From Berkiella sp050247135 (GTDB lineage: Bacteria > Pseudomonadota > Gammaproteobacteria > Berkiellales > Berkiellaceae), in assembly GCA_050247135.1 (NCBI GenBank), contig JBFWUT010000015.1, positions 3,487-67,486 on the forward strand: a stretch of 64,000 nucleotides of DNA. Direction: 5' to 3'. The first letter of the stretch is position 1. Every line of letters begins with the position of its first letter. Under the pieces are notes generated by a model, which was not told the origin of the DNA, made no database searches, and was given only the letters and a program-made list of their open reading frames with translations. The position numbers and the translations under genes were made by a program. This document shows, piece after piece, positions 52,519 to 62,736 of the stretch.

Positions 52519-53715
52519 TTAGATATCGAGTAACAGTCTAGCAGGATCTTCCAGTAACTCTTTAATGGTTACTAAAAATCTCACTGATTCTGCACCGTCA
52601 ATCAAACGATGGTCATAGGAGAAAGCCACATACATCATCGGTCGAATCACGATTTGGTTATTTTCGACGACGGGACGTTGCTCTATCTTATGCATCCCTA
52701 AAATACCGGTTTGCGGGGGATTCAAAATAGGAGTTGATAGCAAAGAACCAAATACGCCCCCATTAGAAATGGTAAATGTACCGCCGGTTATTTCATCAAT
52801 CCCCAATGTGCCATCTTTGGCTTTTGTTCCTAATTCAGTAATACCTTTCTCAATTTGCGCCAAACTCATTCCGTCAGCATCACGCAAAATGGGCACTACC
52901 AAGCCACGAGGGGAAGATACTGCAATACCAATATCGAAATAGCCGTGGTACACAATATCCTTACCATCAATTGAGGCATTGACTACAGGGAATCGTTTTA
53001 GAGCTTCAATGGTAGCTCGGGTAAAGAACGACATAAAGCCTAATTTAACGCCGTGTTTTTTCTCGAATTGATCTTTATAACGATTACGCAAGTCCATCAC
53101 AGGTTGCATGTTAATTTCGTTAAACGTGGTTAAGATGGCCGCCGTTTGTTGCGCTTCGATGAGTCTTTCTGCAATACGCGTACGAAGACGGGTCATTGGC
53201 ACACGCTTTTCAACACGATCGCCTGAAGGCAAAGAAACTGTCTGGGCTGACGCTGCTTTTTGCGAAGGTGCACTGACATCTTCGGAGGTAATTCGACCAC
53301 CTTTGCCAGAACCTTTCACATCACTTGGATTAATATCCTGTTCAGCCATCGCTCGACGTGCCGCAGGACCCGCTGCTGCGGTGGATTGCGTAAAGGTTTG
53401 AGCTTGTTGTGATGCCTTAGCTTCCGCTTTAGCCGGTTGAGGCGCAGCTTCTGTTTTTGCCGGTTGCGTACTGGCTTTACCAGGTTTAAATACCGCAATT
53501 ACCTCTTCAGCTAGTACTGTATCTCCAGTATTACGGATGATTTTTTCTAACACACCACTTTCGGGTGCGACCACTTCTAATACCACTTTGTCGGTTTCAA
53601 TATCGACTAAGTTTTCATCTTGCTCTACCGGTTCACCTACTTTTTTGTGCCAGGTAGCAATCGTTGCATCCGCAACCGACTCTGGCAAAACAGGGACTTT
53701 GATTTCAATCGACAT
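52519..53715 (-). CDS. sucB: Dihydrolipoyl succinyltransferase (E2 of 2-oxoglutarate dehydrogenase)
   Basis: 398 residues. Lipoyl domain with lysine in DIETDKVVLEV (about 42). Ala/Gln/Pro-rich linker. Peripheral-subunit-binding domain with GPAARRAMAEQDINPSDVKG (about 115-134). Catalytic domain ending in SYDHRLIDGAESVRFL (His and Asp). Transfers succinyl to CoA. Follows sucA by 27 bases. Confidence 0.97.
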   Translation of the reverse strand: MSIEIKVPVLPESVADATIATWHKKVGEPVEQDENLVDIETDKVVLEVVAPESGVLEKIIRNTGDTVLAEEVIAVFKPGKASTQPAKTEAAPQPAKAEAKASQQAQTFTQSTAAAGPAARRAMAEQDINPSDVKGSGKGGRITSEDVSAPSQKAASAQTVSLPSGDRVEKRVPMTRLRTRIAERLIEAQQTAAILTTFNEINMQPVMDLRNRYKDQFEKKHGVKLGFMSFFTRATIEALKRFPVVNASIDGKDIVYHGYFDIGIAVSSPRGLVVPILRDADGMSLAQIEKGITELGTKAKDGTLGIDEITGGTFTISNGGVFGSLLSTPILNPPQTGILGMHKIEQRPVVENNQIVIRPMMYVAFSYDHRLIDGAESVRFLVTIKELLEDPARLLLDI

Positions 53716-53742
53716 AACCCATCCTTAACTCTATCTAACAAA

Positions 53743-56565
53743 TTATTTCAATGCATCAAGAACCAGCGCTTCTTGCTGTTCATTATGCGCTGAGGTGTAA
53801 CCCACAGCAGGTGATGCTGAAGCTTCTCTCCCCGCAAATGACAAGTTTTGGGAACTTGACATGCACGCACGAAAGTGATGTTGCGTAGGGAACCAAGCAC
53901 CTTGGTTTTTAGGCTCTTCCTGACACCATACAAGATCTTTTGCATGGGGATAACGATCTAGCTCGGCTTTTAATTCACCTTCAGGGAAGGGATACAATTG
54001 CTCAACTCTAAGGATGGCAATATTGCTTTTTTTAAGCTCTTCCCTTTTGGTGACTAAATCGTAGTAGACTTTACCACTGCACATGACCACTTTCGTGACT
54101 TTTTGCGGATCAAGATTTTGCACTTCAGGGATCACTGCTTGAAATTCGCCATTCATCAAATCTTTCAGATCACAGCTCGCTAATTTATGACGCAATAAAC
54201 TCTTAGGCGACATCACAATTAATGGCTTACGAATTTTTCGCAGCATCTGACGTCTGAGCATATGAAAGACTTGCGCCGCATTACTTGGCACGCACACTTG
54301 AATATTATGCTGCGCGCACAATTGTAAATACCGCTCTAAACGTGCAGAGGAATGCTCTGGGCCTTGACCTTCATATCCATGCGGAAGGAGCATAACTAAG
54401 CCACACAAGCGGCCCCACTTTTGTTCACCTGAACTAATAAATTGATCGACGACTACCTGAGCACCGTTGGCAAAGTCACCAAATTGCGCTTCCCATATCA
54501 CCAAGGTTTTTGGCTCTGTGGTTGAATAACCATATTCAAAACCTAATACAGCTTCTTCTGACAATAAGGAATCAATGACTGTAAAACGATCTTTTTCATT
54601 AGCGATATGCTTTAAAGGGGTATATACCTTACCGGTTTTTTGATCATGCAATACGGCATGTCGATGGAAAAATGTGCCGCGCCCACAATCTTGCCCAGAA
54701 ATGCGCACGCCATAACCCTCATCAAGTAAGCCGGCGTAAGCTAACGTTTCGGCAAAACCCCAATCAACAGGGATCTGACCCTGTGACATTTTTTCTCTTT
54801 CTTCATAAATTTTGGCAACGCGTGCATGTTGAGTAAAGTCACTCGGCATTTTAAGCAATTTTTGTGACAGTGACTTAATTTTATCAGCACTTAGCGAAGT
54901 CGTTACTTTTTCACGCCAATCTTTCGAAGAAAACTGATTCCAATCAACGACTAATGAAGCTTTAGAGCTATTGATCACATTACTCGCAACACACGCACCT
55001 TTATCAAGAAGTTCGCGGTTGCGCTTGACCATATCATCAGCTTCTTGCTTGGTGATAATGCCTTCTTTGATCAGCTGGTCAGCGTAGAGCTGTCTGATGG
55101 TGGGATGGGATTTAATTTTGCTATACATCATGGGTTGGGTAGCAAAAGGATCATCTGCTTCGTTGTGACCATGTCTTCGATAACAAACTAAATCAACCAC
55201 GACATCTTTGTTAAACTTCATTCGGTAATCTAGTATCCACTCTGTCACCAGCATCACCGCTTCGGGATCATCGGCGTTTACGTGGAAAATCGGCGCTAAA
55301 ATCACTTTAGCCACATCGGTACAGTATAAGGTGGAGCGCGCATCGTGTGGGTTACTGGTGGTAAAGCCCACTTGGTTATTAATCACAATATGAACCGTGC
55401 CACCGATACCGTAACCCCGAGTTTGTGACATATTCAGTGTTTCCATGACCACGCCTTGACCGGCAAAAGCGGCATCACCATGAATAGCAATGGCGAGCAC
55501 TTTATTCGCGTTTTCATCTTTGGCGCGCACCTGTCTTGCTTTCACCGATCCCTCAACAACCGGAGTGACGATCTCAAGGTGAGAAGGATTAAAAGCAAGT
55601 GCAAGATGGGTGTTCCCACCAGGCGTTTTGACGTCAGATGAAAAACCTTGATGGTATTTAACGTCACCAGATTCTACATGAGTGGAATGTCGACCTTCGA
55701 ATTCATCGAATAATTCACGAGGATCTTTACCTAAGACGTTAATTAAGATGTTAAGGCGACCACGATGCGCCATCCCAATCACGCATTCGCGAGTGCCTTG
55801 CGAACCTGCACGCTGAATAAGCGCATCCATCATCGGAATGAAGGAGTCACCCCCTTCTAATGAGAATCGTTTCGCGCCGGGGTACTTAACACCAATATAT
55901 TTTTCAAGTCCCTCAGCCGCAGTTAAGCGTTCCAAAATTTGTTTTTTGACTTCAGGAGAAAAATTTGGTGTCGCACGCGAGCCTTCGACACGTTGCTGGA
56001 TCCAAGCGCGTTCTTCATTGGAAGGAATATGCATGTATTCTGTGCCAATGGATCCGCAATAGGTATCGTTTAGAGCACGGTACAATTGCCCCAGTGGCAT
56101 TTTCTTAGGTCCGACAAATGTTTCAGTATCGAATTCGGTTCCCATATCGCTGACATCAAGACCATGTTCCTCTAGCGAAAGCTCAGAGGCATTTTCGTCT
56201 AACATCTCACGCATCCCTAAGGGATCGATCTGCGCATGAAGATGGCCTTGTAAACGATAAGCATTAATGAGACGGGTCACTTGAATTTGTTTTAATTCAT
56301 GCTCGATACTAACGCTTTTTGCTGGATGCGCATGACGACTGTGGCCTGATTTGACGAGTTTGGTAAATTCAGCTTGGATAGCCGCGTGTGAAACATCTTT
56401 TGCGCCCGCAGTGGCTTTGGCTAGCCCATCAAAATATTGGCGCCATTGCTCTGACACACTGCTTGGGTCAGCCAGATATTGTTCGTATAAATTTTCCAGA
56501 TAAGCGGAATTACCACCATCAAAAGCGGAAGATCCCCACATCGACTTCATGATATTTTCTTGCAT
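53743..56565 (-). CDS. sucA: 2-oxoglutarate dehydrogenase E1
   Basis: 940 residues from ATG 56565 (GTG 56574 and ATG 56550 also in frame). Thiamine-diphosphate motif GDAAFAGQGVVMETLN ... NNQVGFTTS; YRRHGHNEADDP; HSSARLERYLQLCAQ near the C-terminus. Rate-limiting TCA step to succinyl-CoA and NADH. The dehydrogenase E3 subunit is not in the window. Confidence 0.96.
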   Translation of the reverse strand: MQENIMKSMWGSSAFDGGNSAYLENLYEQYLADPSSVSEQWRQYFDGLAKATAGAKDVSHAAIQAEFTKLVKSGHSRHAHPAKSVSIEHELKQIQVTRLINAYRLQGHLHAQIDPLGMREMLDENASELSLEEHGLDVSDMGTEFDTETFVGPKKMPLGQLYRALNDTYCGSIGTEYMHIPSNEERAWIQQRVEGSRATPNFSPEVKKQILERLTAAEGLEKYIGVKYPGAKRFSLEGGDSFIPMMDALIQRAGSQGTRECVIGMAHRGRLNILINVLGKDPRELFDEFEGRHSTHVESGDVKYHQGFSSDVKTPGGNTHLALAFNPSHLEIVTPVVEGSVKARQVRAKDENANKVLAIAIHGDAAFAGQGVVMETLNMSQTRGYGIGGTVHIVINNQVGFTTSNPHDARSTLYCTDVAKVILAPIFHVNADDPEAVMLVTEWILDYRMKFNKDVVVDLVCYRRHGHNEADDPFATQPMMYSKIKSHPTIRQLYADQLIKEGIITKQEADDMVKRNRELLDKGACVASNVINSSKASLVVDWNQFSSKDWREKVTTSLSADKIKSLSQKLLKMPSDFTQHARVAKIYEEREKMSQGQIPVDWGFAETLAYAGLLDEGYGVRISGQDCGRGTFFHRHAVLHDQKTGKVYTPLKHIANEKDRFTVIDSLLSEEAVLGFEYGYSTTEPKTLVIWEAQFGDFANGAQVVVDQFISSGEQKWGRLCGLVMLLPHGYEGQGPEHSSARLERYLQLCAQHNIQVCVPSNAAQVFHMLRRQMLRKIRKPLIVMSPKSLLRHKLASCDLKDLMNGEFQAVIPEVQNLDPQKVTKVVMCSGKVYYDLVTKREELKKSNIAILRVEQLYPFPEGELKAELDRYPHAKDLVWCQEEPKNQGAWFPTQHHFRACMSSSQNLSFAGREASASPAVGYTSAHNEQQEALVLDALK

Positions 56566-56793
56566 GGCCTTCACCCTATATGTTCAAGGGAACACGTGAA
56601 TTCCAACAAGGACCTTACCAGCTTGCTTATCCTTTCTACTGCGGTTCCCGATCAGTCCGTTATTAGTAATTCAGTCAACTTTTTTATTTACTCAAAAAAT
56701 CAAAGAGAAATTATACAACATTCAGACTAAATAGGTGAGACAGTTGCCCGCTAAATGAGCGGACAACTGACGAGAAAGGACAAGTGGGCGTTG

Positions 56794-57495
56794 TTAAACG
56801 TCTTCGTTCATCATCTGTGTTCTAATTTCAGCAATCGCTTCGGTCGGGTTCAAGCCCTTGGGACAAACCTCGACGCAGTTCATGATGCTGCGACAACGGA
56901 AAACGCTATAGGCATCGTTGAGATCCTCTAGTCTTTCGCGGGTATTCGTATCGCGACTATCCACAATAAACCGGGTTGCCTGCAATAGCGCGGCTGGCCC
57001 CATAAATTTATCAGGGTTCCACCAGTATGAAGGACAAGCACTGGAGCAGCATCCACACAAAATACATTCATACAAGCCATCTAACTTTTCACGTTCTTGC
57101 GGGCTTTGTAAGCGTTCTTTTGCTGGCGGCTCTTGCTTATTAATAAGGTAAGGCGTTGCCTTTTGGTACTGATTAAAAAATTGAGTCATATCGACAATTA
57201 AATCTCGGATCACTGGCATGCCCGGAAAAGGCTTGAGCACGACAGGCTCCGATAGGGAGCGAATAGGGGTAATACAAGCCAACCCATTCTTGCCATTAAT
57301 ATTCATGCCGTCGGAACCACAAACCCCTTCGCCGCAGGAACGACGAAACGACAAAGTCTCATCTTGCTCTGCTTTAATGAGTTTTAATGCATCGAGCACC
57401 ATCACAGCACCGGACTTTTCCAGATCGAACTCATAATCTTGCATACGAGGTGCGGTGTCTTTTTCAGGATCAAAGCGATAGATTGAAAAACGCAT
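56794..57495 (-). CDS. sdhB: Succinate dehydrogenase iron-sulphur subunit
   Basis: 233 residues. The [2Fe-2S] region is RRSCGEGVCGSDGMNINGKN (with ACITP). The second domain has CILCGCCSSACPSYWW and CRSIMNCVEVCPKGLNP for [4Fe-4S] and [3Fe-4S]. It passes electrons from SdhA to the membrane quinone site. 13 bases after sdhA. 228 bases separate it from sucA. Confidence 0.97.
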   Translation of the reverse strand: MRFSIYRFDPEKDTAPRMQDYEFDLEKSGAVMVLDALKLIKAEQDETLSFRRSCGEGVCGSDGMNINGKNGLACITPIRSLSEPVVLKPFPGMPVIRDLIVDMTQFFNQYQKATPYLINKQEPPAKERLQSPQEREKLDGLYECILCGCCSSACPSYWWNPDKFMGPAALLQATRFIVDSRDTNTRERLEDLNDAYSVFRCRSIMNCVEVCPKGLNPTEAIAEIRTQMMNEDV

Positions 57496-57508
57496 AGCTG
57501 CCCCTTAG

Positions 57509-59272
57509 TTAGTATACTCTCTCTTTAGGTTCAAACGCAGGCACGGTTAGCGGCTTCATATTCACCGCCCGATACCCAATGCTGTCATCCGCAAAATACA
57601 GCGTATGCTTTAACCAGTTCTTATCATCACGATCTGGGAAATCTTCTCGTGAATGCGCCCCACGGCTTTCTTGACGCGCACTTGCCGACACTGCTGTAGC
57701 AATGGCTACTGCCATGAGATTATCTAATTCCAAGGCTTCAACACGAGCGGTATTGAAGATTTTGCTTTTATCAGCAAGTGAAGCATAAGACAAACGCTCA
57801 CGAAGCTGTTTTAACTTCACCACGCCTTCATCCATTACTTTTTGTGTTCTAAACACGCTGAAATCATTCTGCATGATTTTTTTCATTTCACTGCGGATAG
57901 CATAAACACTCTCGCCACCTTTTAATTGATCCCAACGGCGCAGACGCGCCAGGGCTTTTTCAATATCATCCGTTGTGACTCGCGCCTCTTCCATACCTTC
58001 ATTCAATGCATCTTCTAAATGTAATCCTGCTGCGCGTCCAAAAACCACGAGATCGAGCAAGGAATTTCCGCCCAAACGATTAGCGCCATGCACCGATACA
58101 CAGGCGCATTCACCCACCGCGTATAAGCCATGCACTGGTGTCGACTCGCCATTTTTGTTGGTCATCATCACTTGACCATGCACATTGGTGGGGATCCCGC
58201 CCATCATGTAATGGCACGTAGGCACTACAGGGATAGGATCTTTGATAGGATCCGCATTCGCAAACGTGATCGAGAGTTCCCGAATGCCAGGTAATCTAGT
58301 TTTGATCACATCTTCGCCTAAATGATCGAGCTTGAGTAAAACGTGATCGCCTTTAGGACCACAACCGCGACCTTCACGGATTTCAATCGCCATTGAGCGA
58401 GAAACCACATCGCGAGATGCTAAGTCTTTGGCATGCGGGGCATAGCGCTCCATAAAGCGTTCGCCATTTTTATTTAAGAGGTACCCGCCCTCTCCCCGGC
58501 AGCCTTCGGTGACTAACACACCCGCCCCAGCAATGCCGGTGGGATGAAATTGCCACATCTCCATATCCTGCACAGCAAATCCAGCCCGCAGTAGCATGCC
58601 CACACCATCTCCCGTGTTAATGAGTGCGTTGGTGGTGGAATTAAAAATTTGCCCCGCGCCACCTGTGGCAAATACCACGGCTTTGCTGCGCATGAATAAT
58701 ACTTCGCCATTTTCAATATTCATCACCACAACGCCGGCAATCACATCGTTCTGTGCTTTGACGAGATCGATGGCATACCATTCGCTAAACACGGCAACTT
58801 TAGCTTCAACATTTTTTTGATATAAGGTATGAAGCAGCGCATGACCTGTGCGATCGGCTGCAGCTGCCGTTCTGGTAGCTTGCTCGCCACCAAAATTCTT
58901 CGACTGACCACCAAAGGGCCGTTGATAAATTTTACCGTTATCCATTCGGGAAAACGGCAGCCCCATATGTTCTAGTTCATAGACCACTTCAGGACCAACA
59001 CGACACATATATTCAATGCAATCTTGATCGCCTAAATAATCTGAACCCTTAACGGTATCGAACATGTGCCATTGCCAGTTATCTTCATGCTGATTGCCTA
59101 AAGATACCGTAATGCCTCCTTGAGCAGAAACCGTATGCGAACGCGTAGGGAAAACTTTAGAAACTAAAGCGACATTTTTGCCAGCCTTTGCTAATTCCAA
59201 CGATGCGCGCATGCCAGCACCGCCTGCACCAATAATAATTGCGTCGAATGAACGCTCTCCAGGAACTACCAT
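57509..59272 (-). CDS. sdhA: Succinate dehydrogenase flavoprotein
   Basis: 587 residues. FAD-binding IIIGAGGAGMRASLELA; covalent-flavin His in PTRSHTVSAQGGI; active-site HPTGIAGAGVLVTEGCRGEGG (shortened here) and the C-terminal GANRLGGNSLLDLVVFGR. Catalytic subunit oxidising succinate. The GAGG site lies directly against the ATG. Confidence 0.97.
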   Translation of the reverse strand: MVVPGERSFDAIIIGAGGAGMRASLELAKAGKNVALVSKVFPTRSHTVSAQGGITVSLGNQHEDNWQWHMFDTVKGSDYLGDQDCIEYMCRVGPEVVYELEHMGLPFSRMDNGKIYQRPFGGQSKNFGGEQATRTAAAADRTGHALLHTLYQKNVEAKVAVFSEWYAIDLVKAQNDVIAGVVVMNIENGEVLFMRSKAVVFATGGAGQIFNSTTNALINTGDGVGMLLRAGFAVQDMEMWQFHPTGIAGAGVLVTEGCRGEGGYLLNKNGERFMERYAPHAKDLASRDVVSRSMAIEIREGRGCGPKGDHVLLKLDHLGEDVIKTRLPGIRELSITFANADPIKDPIPVVPTCHYMMGGIPTNVHGQVMMTNKNGESTPVHGLYAVGECACVSVHGANRLGGNSLLDLVVFGRAAGLHLEDALNEGMEEARVTTDDIEKALARLRRWDQLKGGESVYAIRSEMKKIMQNDFSVFRTQKVMDEGVVKLKQLRERLSYASLADKSKIFNTARVEALELDNLMAVAIATAVSASARQESRGAHSREDFPDRDDKNWLKHTLYFADDSIGYRAVNMKPLTVPAFEPKERVY

Positions 59273-59279
59273 TCCTCAA

Positions 59280-59612
59280 TTACCCCCACAGAACAAAAAT
59301 GCCCCAAATCACATAACCAAATAGCGTAAATAGAATAACCCCTTCTAAGAGATAACGCAGTAGCGGGGGCTTAACATAATCTGTCAACACGGTCCAAAGG
59401 CCAACCCAAGCATGAAAGGCAATACTCACCAGCGCAAATAATGTGCTGATTTGCATCCAAGGACTGGAAAATAACATTAACCAACTTTCATAAGTCACTT
59501 GATGTTGAGCGATAACCCAGCCCAACAAAAATAACGTATAACCTGCTAAAAAAACGGCCGTGTAACGTTGAACTAACCAATCACGGAGTCCTGTTCCACC
59601 TAAACTACTCAT
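59280..59612 (-). CDS. sdhD: Succinate dehydrogenase membrane subunit D
   Basis: 110 residues, three helices (about 14-30, 45-68, 84-105). Contains LVSIAFHAWVGLWTVLTDYVKP, with the heme-ligand His and Tyr/Asp expected for SdhD. Overlap of 4 nt with sdhC. With SdhC it forms the quinone site and heme anchor. Confidence 0.93.
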   Translation of the reverse strand: MSSLGGTGLRDWLVQRYTAVFLAGYTLFLLGWVIAQHQVTYESWLMLFSSPWMQISTLFALVSIAFHAWVGLWTVLTDYVKPPLLRYLLEGVILFTLFGYVIWGIFVLWG

Positions 59613-59995
59613 AGGGCAACTCCCCCCACTTCGTATGCAACAAAAATGACTAGCAACAACGTGACAAGGATGACTAATCTAGCACTGAAGCGTGCGGCCA
59701 CTTTCGATTCGCCCACATGCAAATCCATCAGTAGGTGGCGAAATCCCGCCAATAAATGAAAAATCAAACCCGCAGCAGACAAAATCACCAATGCTTTGCA
59801 CCACGGTAATTGCGCATAATCTTTTAAAACATTAAATCCCTCGGGAGAAATCAGCGACAGCTGTAATGCCCAAAGAAAAAAGGGAATTAGTAAGAAAACT
59901 AATATGCCTGAAAGGCGATGCGTAATAGAAACTAGCGCACCAATCGGCAACTGAATGCTGAGGGGATTGATATTACGGGGTCGTTTTGTTTGCAC
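59609..59995 (-). CDS. sdhC: Succinate dehydrogenase cytochrome b556 subunit C
   Basis: 128 residues, three helices. N-terminal RPRNINPLSIQLPIGALVSITHRLSG is the family start (in parts), and HLLAGFRHLLMDLH carries the heme His. First gene of the sdh-suc run. Its promoter lies in the 217-base gap shared with gltA. Confidence 0.93.
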   Translation of the reverse strand: MQTKRPRNINPLSIQLPIGALVSITHRLSGILVFLLIPFFLWALQLSLISPEGFNVLKDYAQLPWCKALVILSAAGLIFHLLAGFRHLLMDLHVGESKVAARFSARLVILVTLLLVIFVAYEVGGVAL

Positions 59996-60212
59996 GCTGA
60001 ATCATCCTAAAGTCACTGTAAACAGCACAAAAGCCAAGTCAAAGAGTATATACCGCCAGCCTGTTAAGATGCGAGTCATCCTATTTTAGAAGGGATAGGA
60101 TAAAAGATCAGTCTGTGCTTAATAACTTTGCCCCCACTAGTCTTCTCCTATTGTCTACCCTTATATATACTCCCTGTACCCAAGTAAACGATGAACTATC
60201 TAAGGAGCCGCT
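59996..60212. promoter_or_regulatory. Divergent sdhC/gltA control region
   Basis: 217 bases with no gene. A 7-bp inverted repeat ATCCTAT...ATAGGAT lies at 60078-60101, a possible operator. A TATACT box at 60166-60171 could be the gltA -10; its -35 is weak. TAAGGAG precedes gltA by five bases. Both TCA directions are probably co-regulated here. Confidence 0.5.
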
Positions 60213-61517
60213 ATGGCTGATAACTCTGCCAAACTGTCCTTACCAGGCAAAGAAAATCTAGAGCTTCCTATTCTGAAAGGAACCATTGGACCAGATGTCA
60301 TCGATATCGGCGAACTGAGTAAGTTAGATGTTTTTACATATGACCCCGGATTTCGCTCAACGGCCGCTTGTGAATCCAAAATCACTTTTATCGACGGTAA
60401 CAAGGGGTTATTGCTCCATCGTGGCTATCCCATCGAGCAGCTGGCCGATCATTCCGATTTCTTAGAAGTCTGCTATTTGTTGTTATTTGGTGAACTTCCT
60501 ACTCAGACGCAAAAAGAGAAGTTTGTAAAAAAAGTTAAGAACCATACCCTAATTCACGAGCAACTGATCAAGTTTTATAGCGGCTTTCGCAGAGACGCAC
60601 ACCCCATGGCTATCATGTGCGGTGTGGTGGGCGCTTTATCTGCTTTCTACCATGACTCTTTAGATATCAAAAATGAACAACACCGAGAAGTGGCCGCTTT
60701 ACGCTTAATTGCTAAAATGCCCACATTAGCGGCCATGTGTTACAAATATTCGATTGGCCAACCTTTTGTCTATCCGCTTAATCAAATGGATTATGCAGAA
60801 AATTTCTTATACATGATGTTTTCTGTCCCCACCGAACAATGGTCAGAAAATCCTTTATCGAATCCTATTTTTAGCAAAGCGATGGACAGAATTTTTATTC
60901 TCCATGCCGATCATGAGCAAAACGCCTCAACATCCACCGTGCGCTTAGCAGGCTCATCGGGAGCCAATCCTTTTGCCTGTATTGCAGCCGGTATTGCCGC
61001 ATTGTGGGGGCCTGCACATGGCGGCGCGAATGAAGCCGTATTAAACATGCTAGAAGAAATTGGCGATGCATCCAACATTCCAAAATTCATCGCCAGAGCC
61101 AAAGATAAAAATGATAGCTTCCGGTTGATGGGATTTGGACATCGTGTTTATAAGAACTTTGATCCTCGCGCTAAAGTAATGCGTGAAACCTGTCATGAAG
61201 TGTTAACCTCCCTTGGTCTTAAGAATGATAAGTTATTTGCCATTGCGGTTGAATTAGAAAAAATTGCCCTGCAAGACAGCTATTTCATTGAGAAAAAATT
61301 GTATCCTAACGTCGATTTTTACTCAGGGATCATTTTGCGCGCCATTGGTATTCCCTCGAACATGTTTACCGTGATTTTCGCGCTAGCTCGCACGGTAGGT
61401 TGGATTGCACAATGGAATGAAATGATCAGCTCCCCCGATCAAAGCATTAATCGCCCCCGCCAGTTATATACCGGTTCGCCAATGCGGGATTATGTCCCCA
61501 GCGATAAGCGTCGTTGA
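60213..61517 (+). CDS. gltA: Citrate synthase
   Basis: 434 residues, hexameric (type II) length. Active-site His in HGGANEAVLNML, GFGHRVYKNFDPRAK, and the citrate-binding RPRQLYTG end. First TCA step. Divergent from sdhCDAB-sucABCD; followed by galE after 10 bases, an uncommon pairing. Confidence 0.97.
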   Translation: MADNSAKLSLPGKENLELPILKGTIGPDVIDIGELSKLDVFTYDPGFRSTAACESKITFIDGNKGLLLHRGYPIEQLADHSDFLEVCYLLLFGELPTQTQKEKFVKKVKNHTLIHEQLIKFYSGFRRDAHPMAIMCGVVGALSAFYHDSLDIKNEQHREVAALRLIAKMPTLAAMCYKYSIGQPFVYPLNQMDYAENFLYMMFSVPTEQWSENPLSNPIFSKAMDRIFILHADHEQNASTSTVRLAGSSGANPFACIAAGIAALWGPAHGGANEAVLNMLEEIGDASNIPKFIARAKDKNDSFRLMGFGHRVYKNFDPRAKVMRETCHEVLTSLGLKNDKLFAIAVELEKIALQDSYFIEKKLYPNVDFYSGIILRAIGIPSNMFTVIFALARTVGWIAQWNEMISSPDQSINRPRQLYTGSPMRDYVPSDKRR

Positions 61518-61527
61518 TTAAAAAACA

Positions 61528-62511
61528 ATGACAGCAAGTAGTATATTAATCACTGGTGGTGCAGGATATGTGGGTAGTCATGTTGTTAAAGCACTTCTGG
61601 CTACACCACAACGGCGAGTCATCGTTGTTGATAACTTAAGCACGGGTCACCTTGAGAATATCCCTAGCGTTCCCTTTGTTAAAGCCAGTATTCATGATAA
61701 AGAAACGTTAACCAATATTATTCGCACAGAAAATGTGAATGCAGTCATGCACTTTGCGGCATCCACTGTCATCAGTGAATCTATAGAACATCCCCTTGAT
61801 TACTATACAAACAATACCATGGGTACACTCCATCTATTAGAAGTGTGCGCAGCCAACAAAATCCAACGATTTATTTTTTCATCAACTGCTGCAGTGTATG
61901 GCCCAAGCGATAACAATATCGATGAAAATTCACCCTTAGTGCCCACCAATCCCTATGGTGAGTCAAAGGTCATGAGTGAACAAATTCTGAAAGATGTCGC
62001 TAAGACGGGAGCCCTAACATACGTCATTTTGCGTTACTTTAATGTTGCCGGTGCCGATATGACAGGCACTATTGGGCAACGCGGCGAAAATGCAACACAT
62101 TTGTTAAAGGTAGCCGTCGAAACCGCTTGTGGTTTAAGAGCTTCTTTACCTATTTATGGAACTGATTATGCCACACCCGATGGCACCGCTATTCGCGATT
62201 TTATCCATGTAGATGATTTGGCAGCCGCTCACATTGACGCGCTCACCTATCTTGAAAATAAAGGTGAATCCATCACGCTGAACTGTGGTTATGGCAAAGG
62301 CTATAGTGTCAAAGAAGTGATTAGCGCTTTAGAAAAAGTGATAGGTCGCACTTTACCTTGCATCAATGAACCGCGACGCGCTGGTGATATTGCGCGCGTA
62401 GTGGCCGATAATACCCTCATTAAACAAACCCTCAATTGGCAACCCCAATACGATGACATCACCACCATGGTGAGAAGTGCTTATGAATGGGAAAAGAAGC
62501 TGTGGAGGTAA
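61528..62511 (+). CDS. galE: UDP-glucose 4-epimerase
   Basis: 327 residues. NAD-binding ILITGGAGYVGSHVVKALL, VDNLSTGH, SSTAAVYG and catalytic YGESKVMSEQIL. Interconverts UDP-glucose and UDP-galactose, using the product of GalU. No ribosome site in the 10-base gap after gltA, suggesting coupling. The TAA stop is the first three bases of repeat copy B. Confidence 0.93.
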   Translation: MTASSILITGGAGYVGSHVVKALLATPQRRVIVVDNLSTGHLENIPSVPFVKASIHDKETLTNIIRTENVNAVMHFAASTVISESIEHPLDYYTNNTMGTLHLLEVCAANKIQRFIFSSTAAVYGPSDNNIDENSPLVPTNPYGESKVMSEQILKDVAKTGALTYVILRYFNVAGADMTGTIGQRGENATHLLKVAVETACGLRASLPIYGTDYATPDGTAIRDFIHVDDLAAAHIDALTYLENKGESITLNCGYGKGYSVKEVISALEKVIGRTLPCINEPRRAGDIARVVADNTLIKQTLNWQPQYDDITTMVRSAYEWEKKLWR

Positions 62512-62646
62512 ATCTCCCTGCGCTATGCGCTGCCCCTCTTTACGAAAGAGGGGGTTGATTCGCTAGCGCTCATCGTGAGCGCGCATACGCGCGAACATAT
62601 AGCCCACTTTGTAAAGGGGGCGGCGAGCTTGCGAGCGGGGGATTTA
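62509..62646. repeat. 138-bp inverted-repeat-ended element, copy B
   Basis: Ends are TAAATCTCCCTGC and GCGGGGGATTTA. Shares the CCCACTTTGTAAAGGGGGC and GCGGGGGATTTA block with copy A (27335-27479). Internal hairpins are CCCCTCTTT-ACG-AAAGAGGGG (62533-62553) and GCGCTCA...TGAGCGC. It supplies the galE stop codon and probably terminates transcription. Confidence 0.65.
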
Positions 62647-62736
62647 AGCACCACTCATCCTCCCGACCAGCAACAGTTCCCAAACTCATTTCCCATTGCT
62701 ACTATAGCGAGGATAAGTTTAATTATCGAGGAAATC

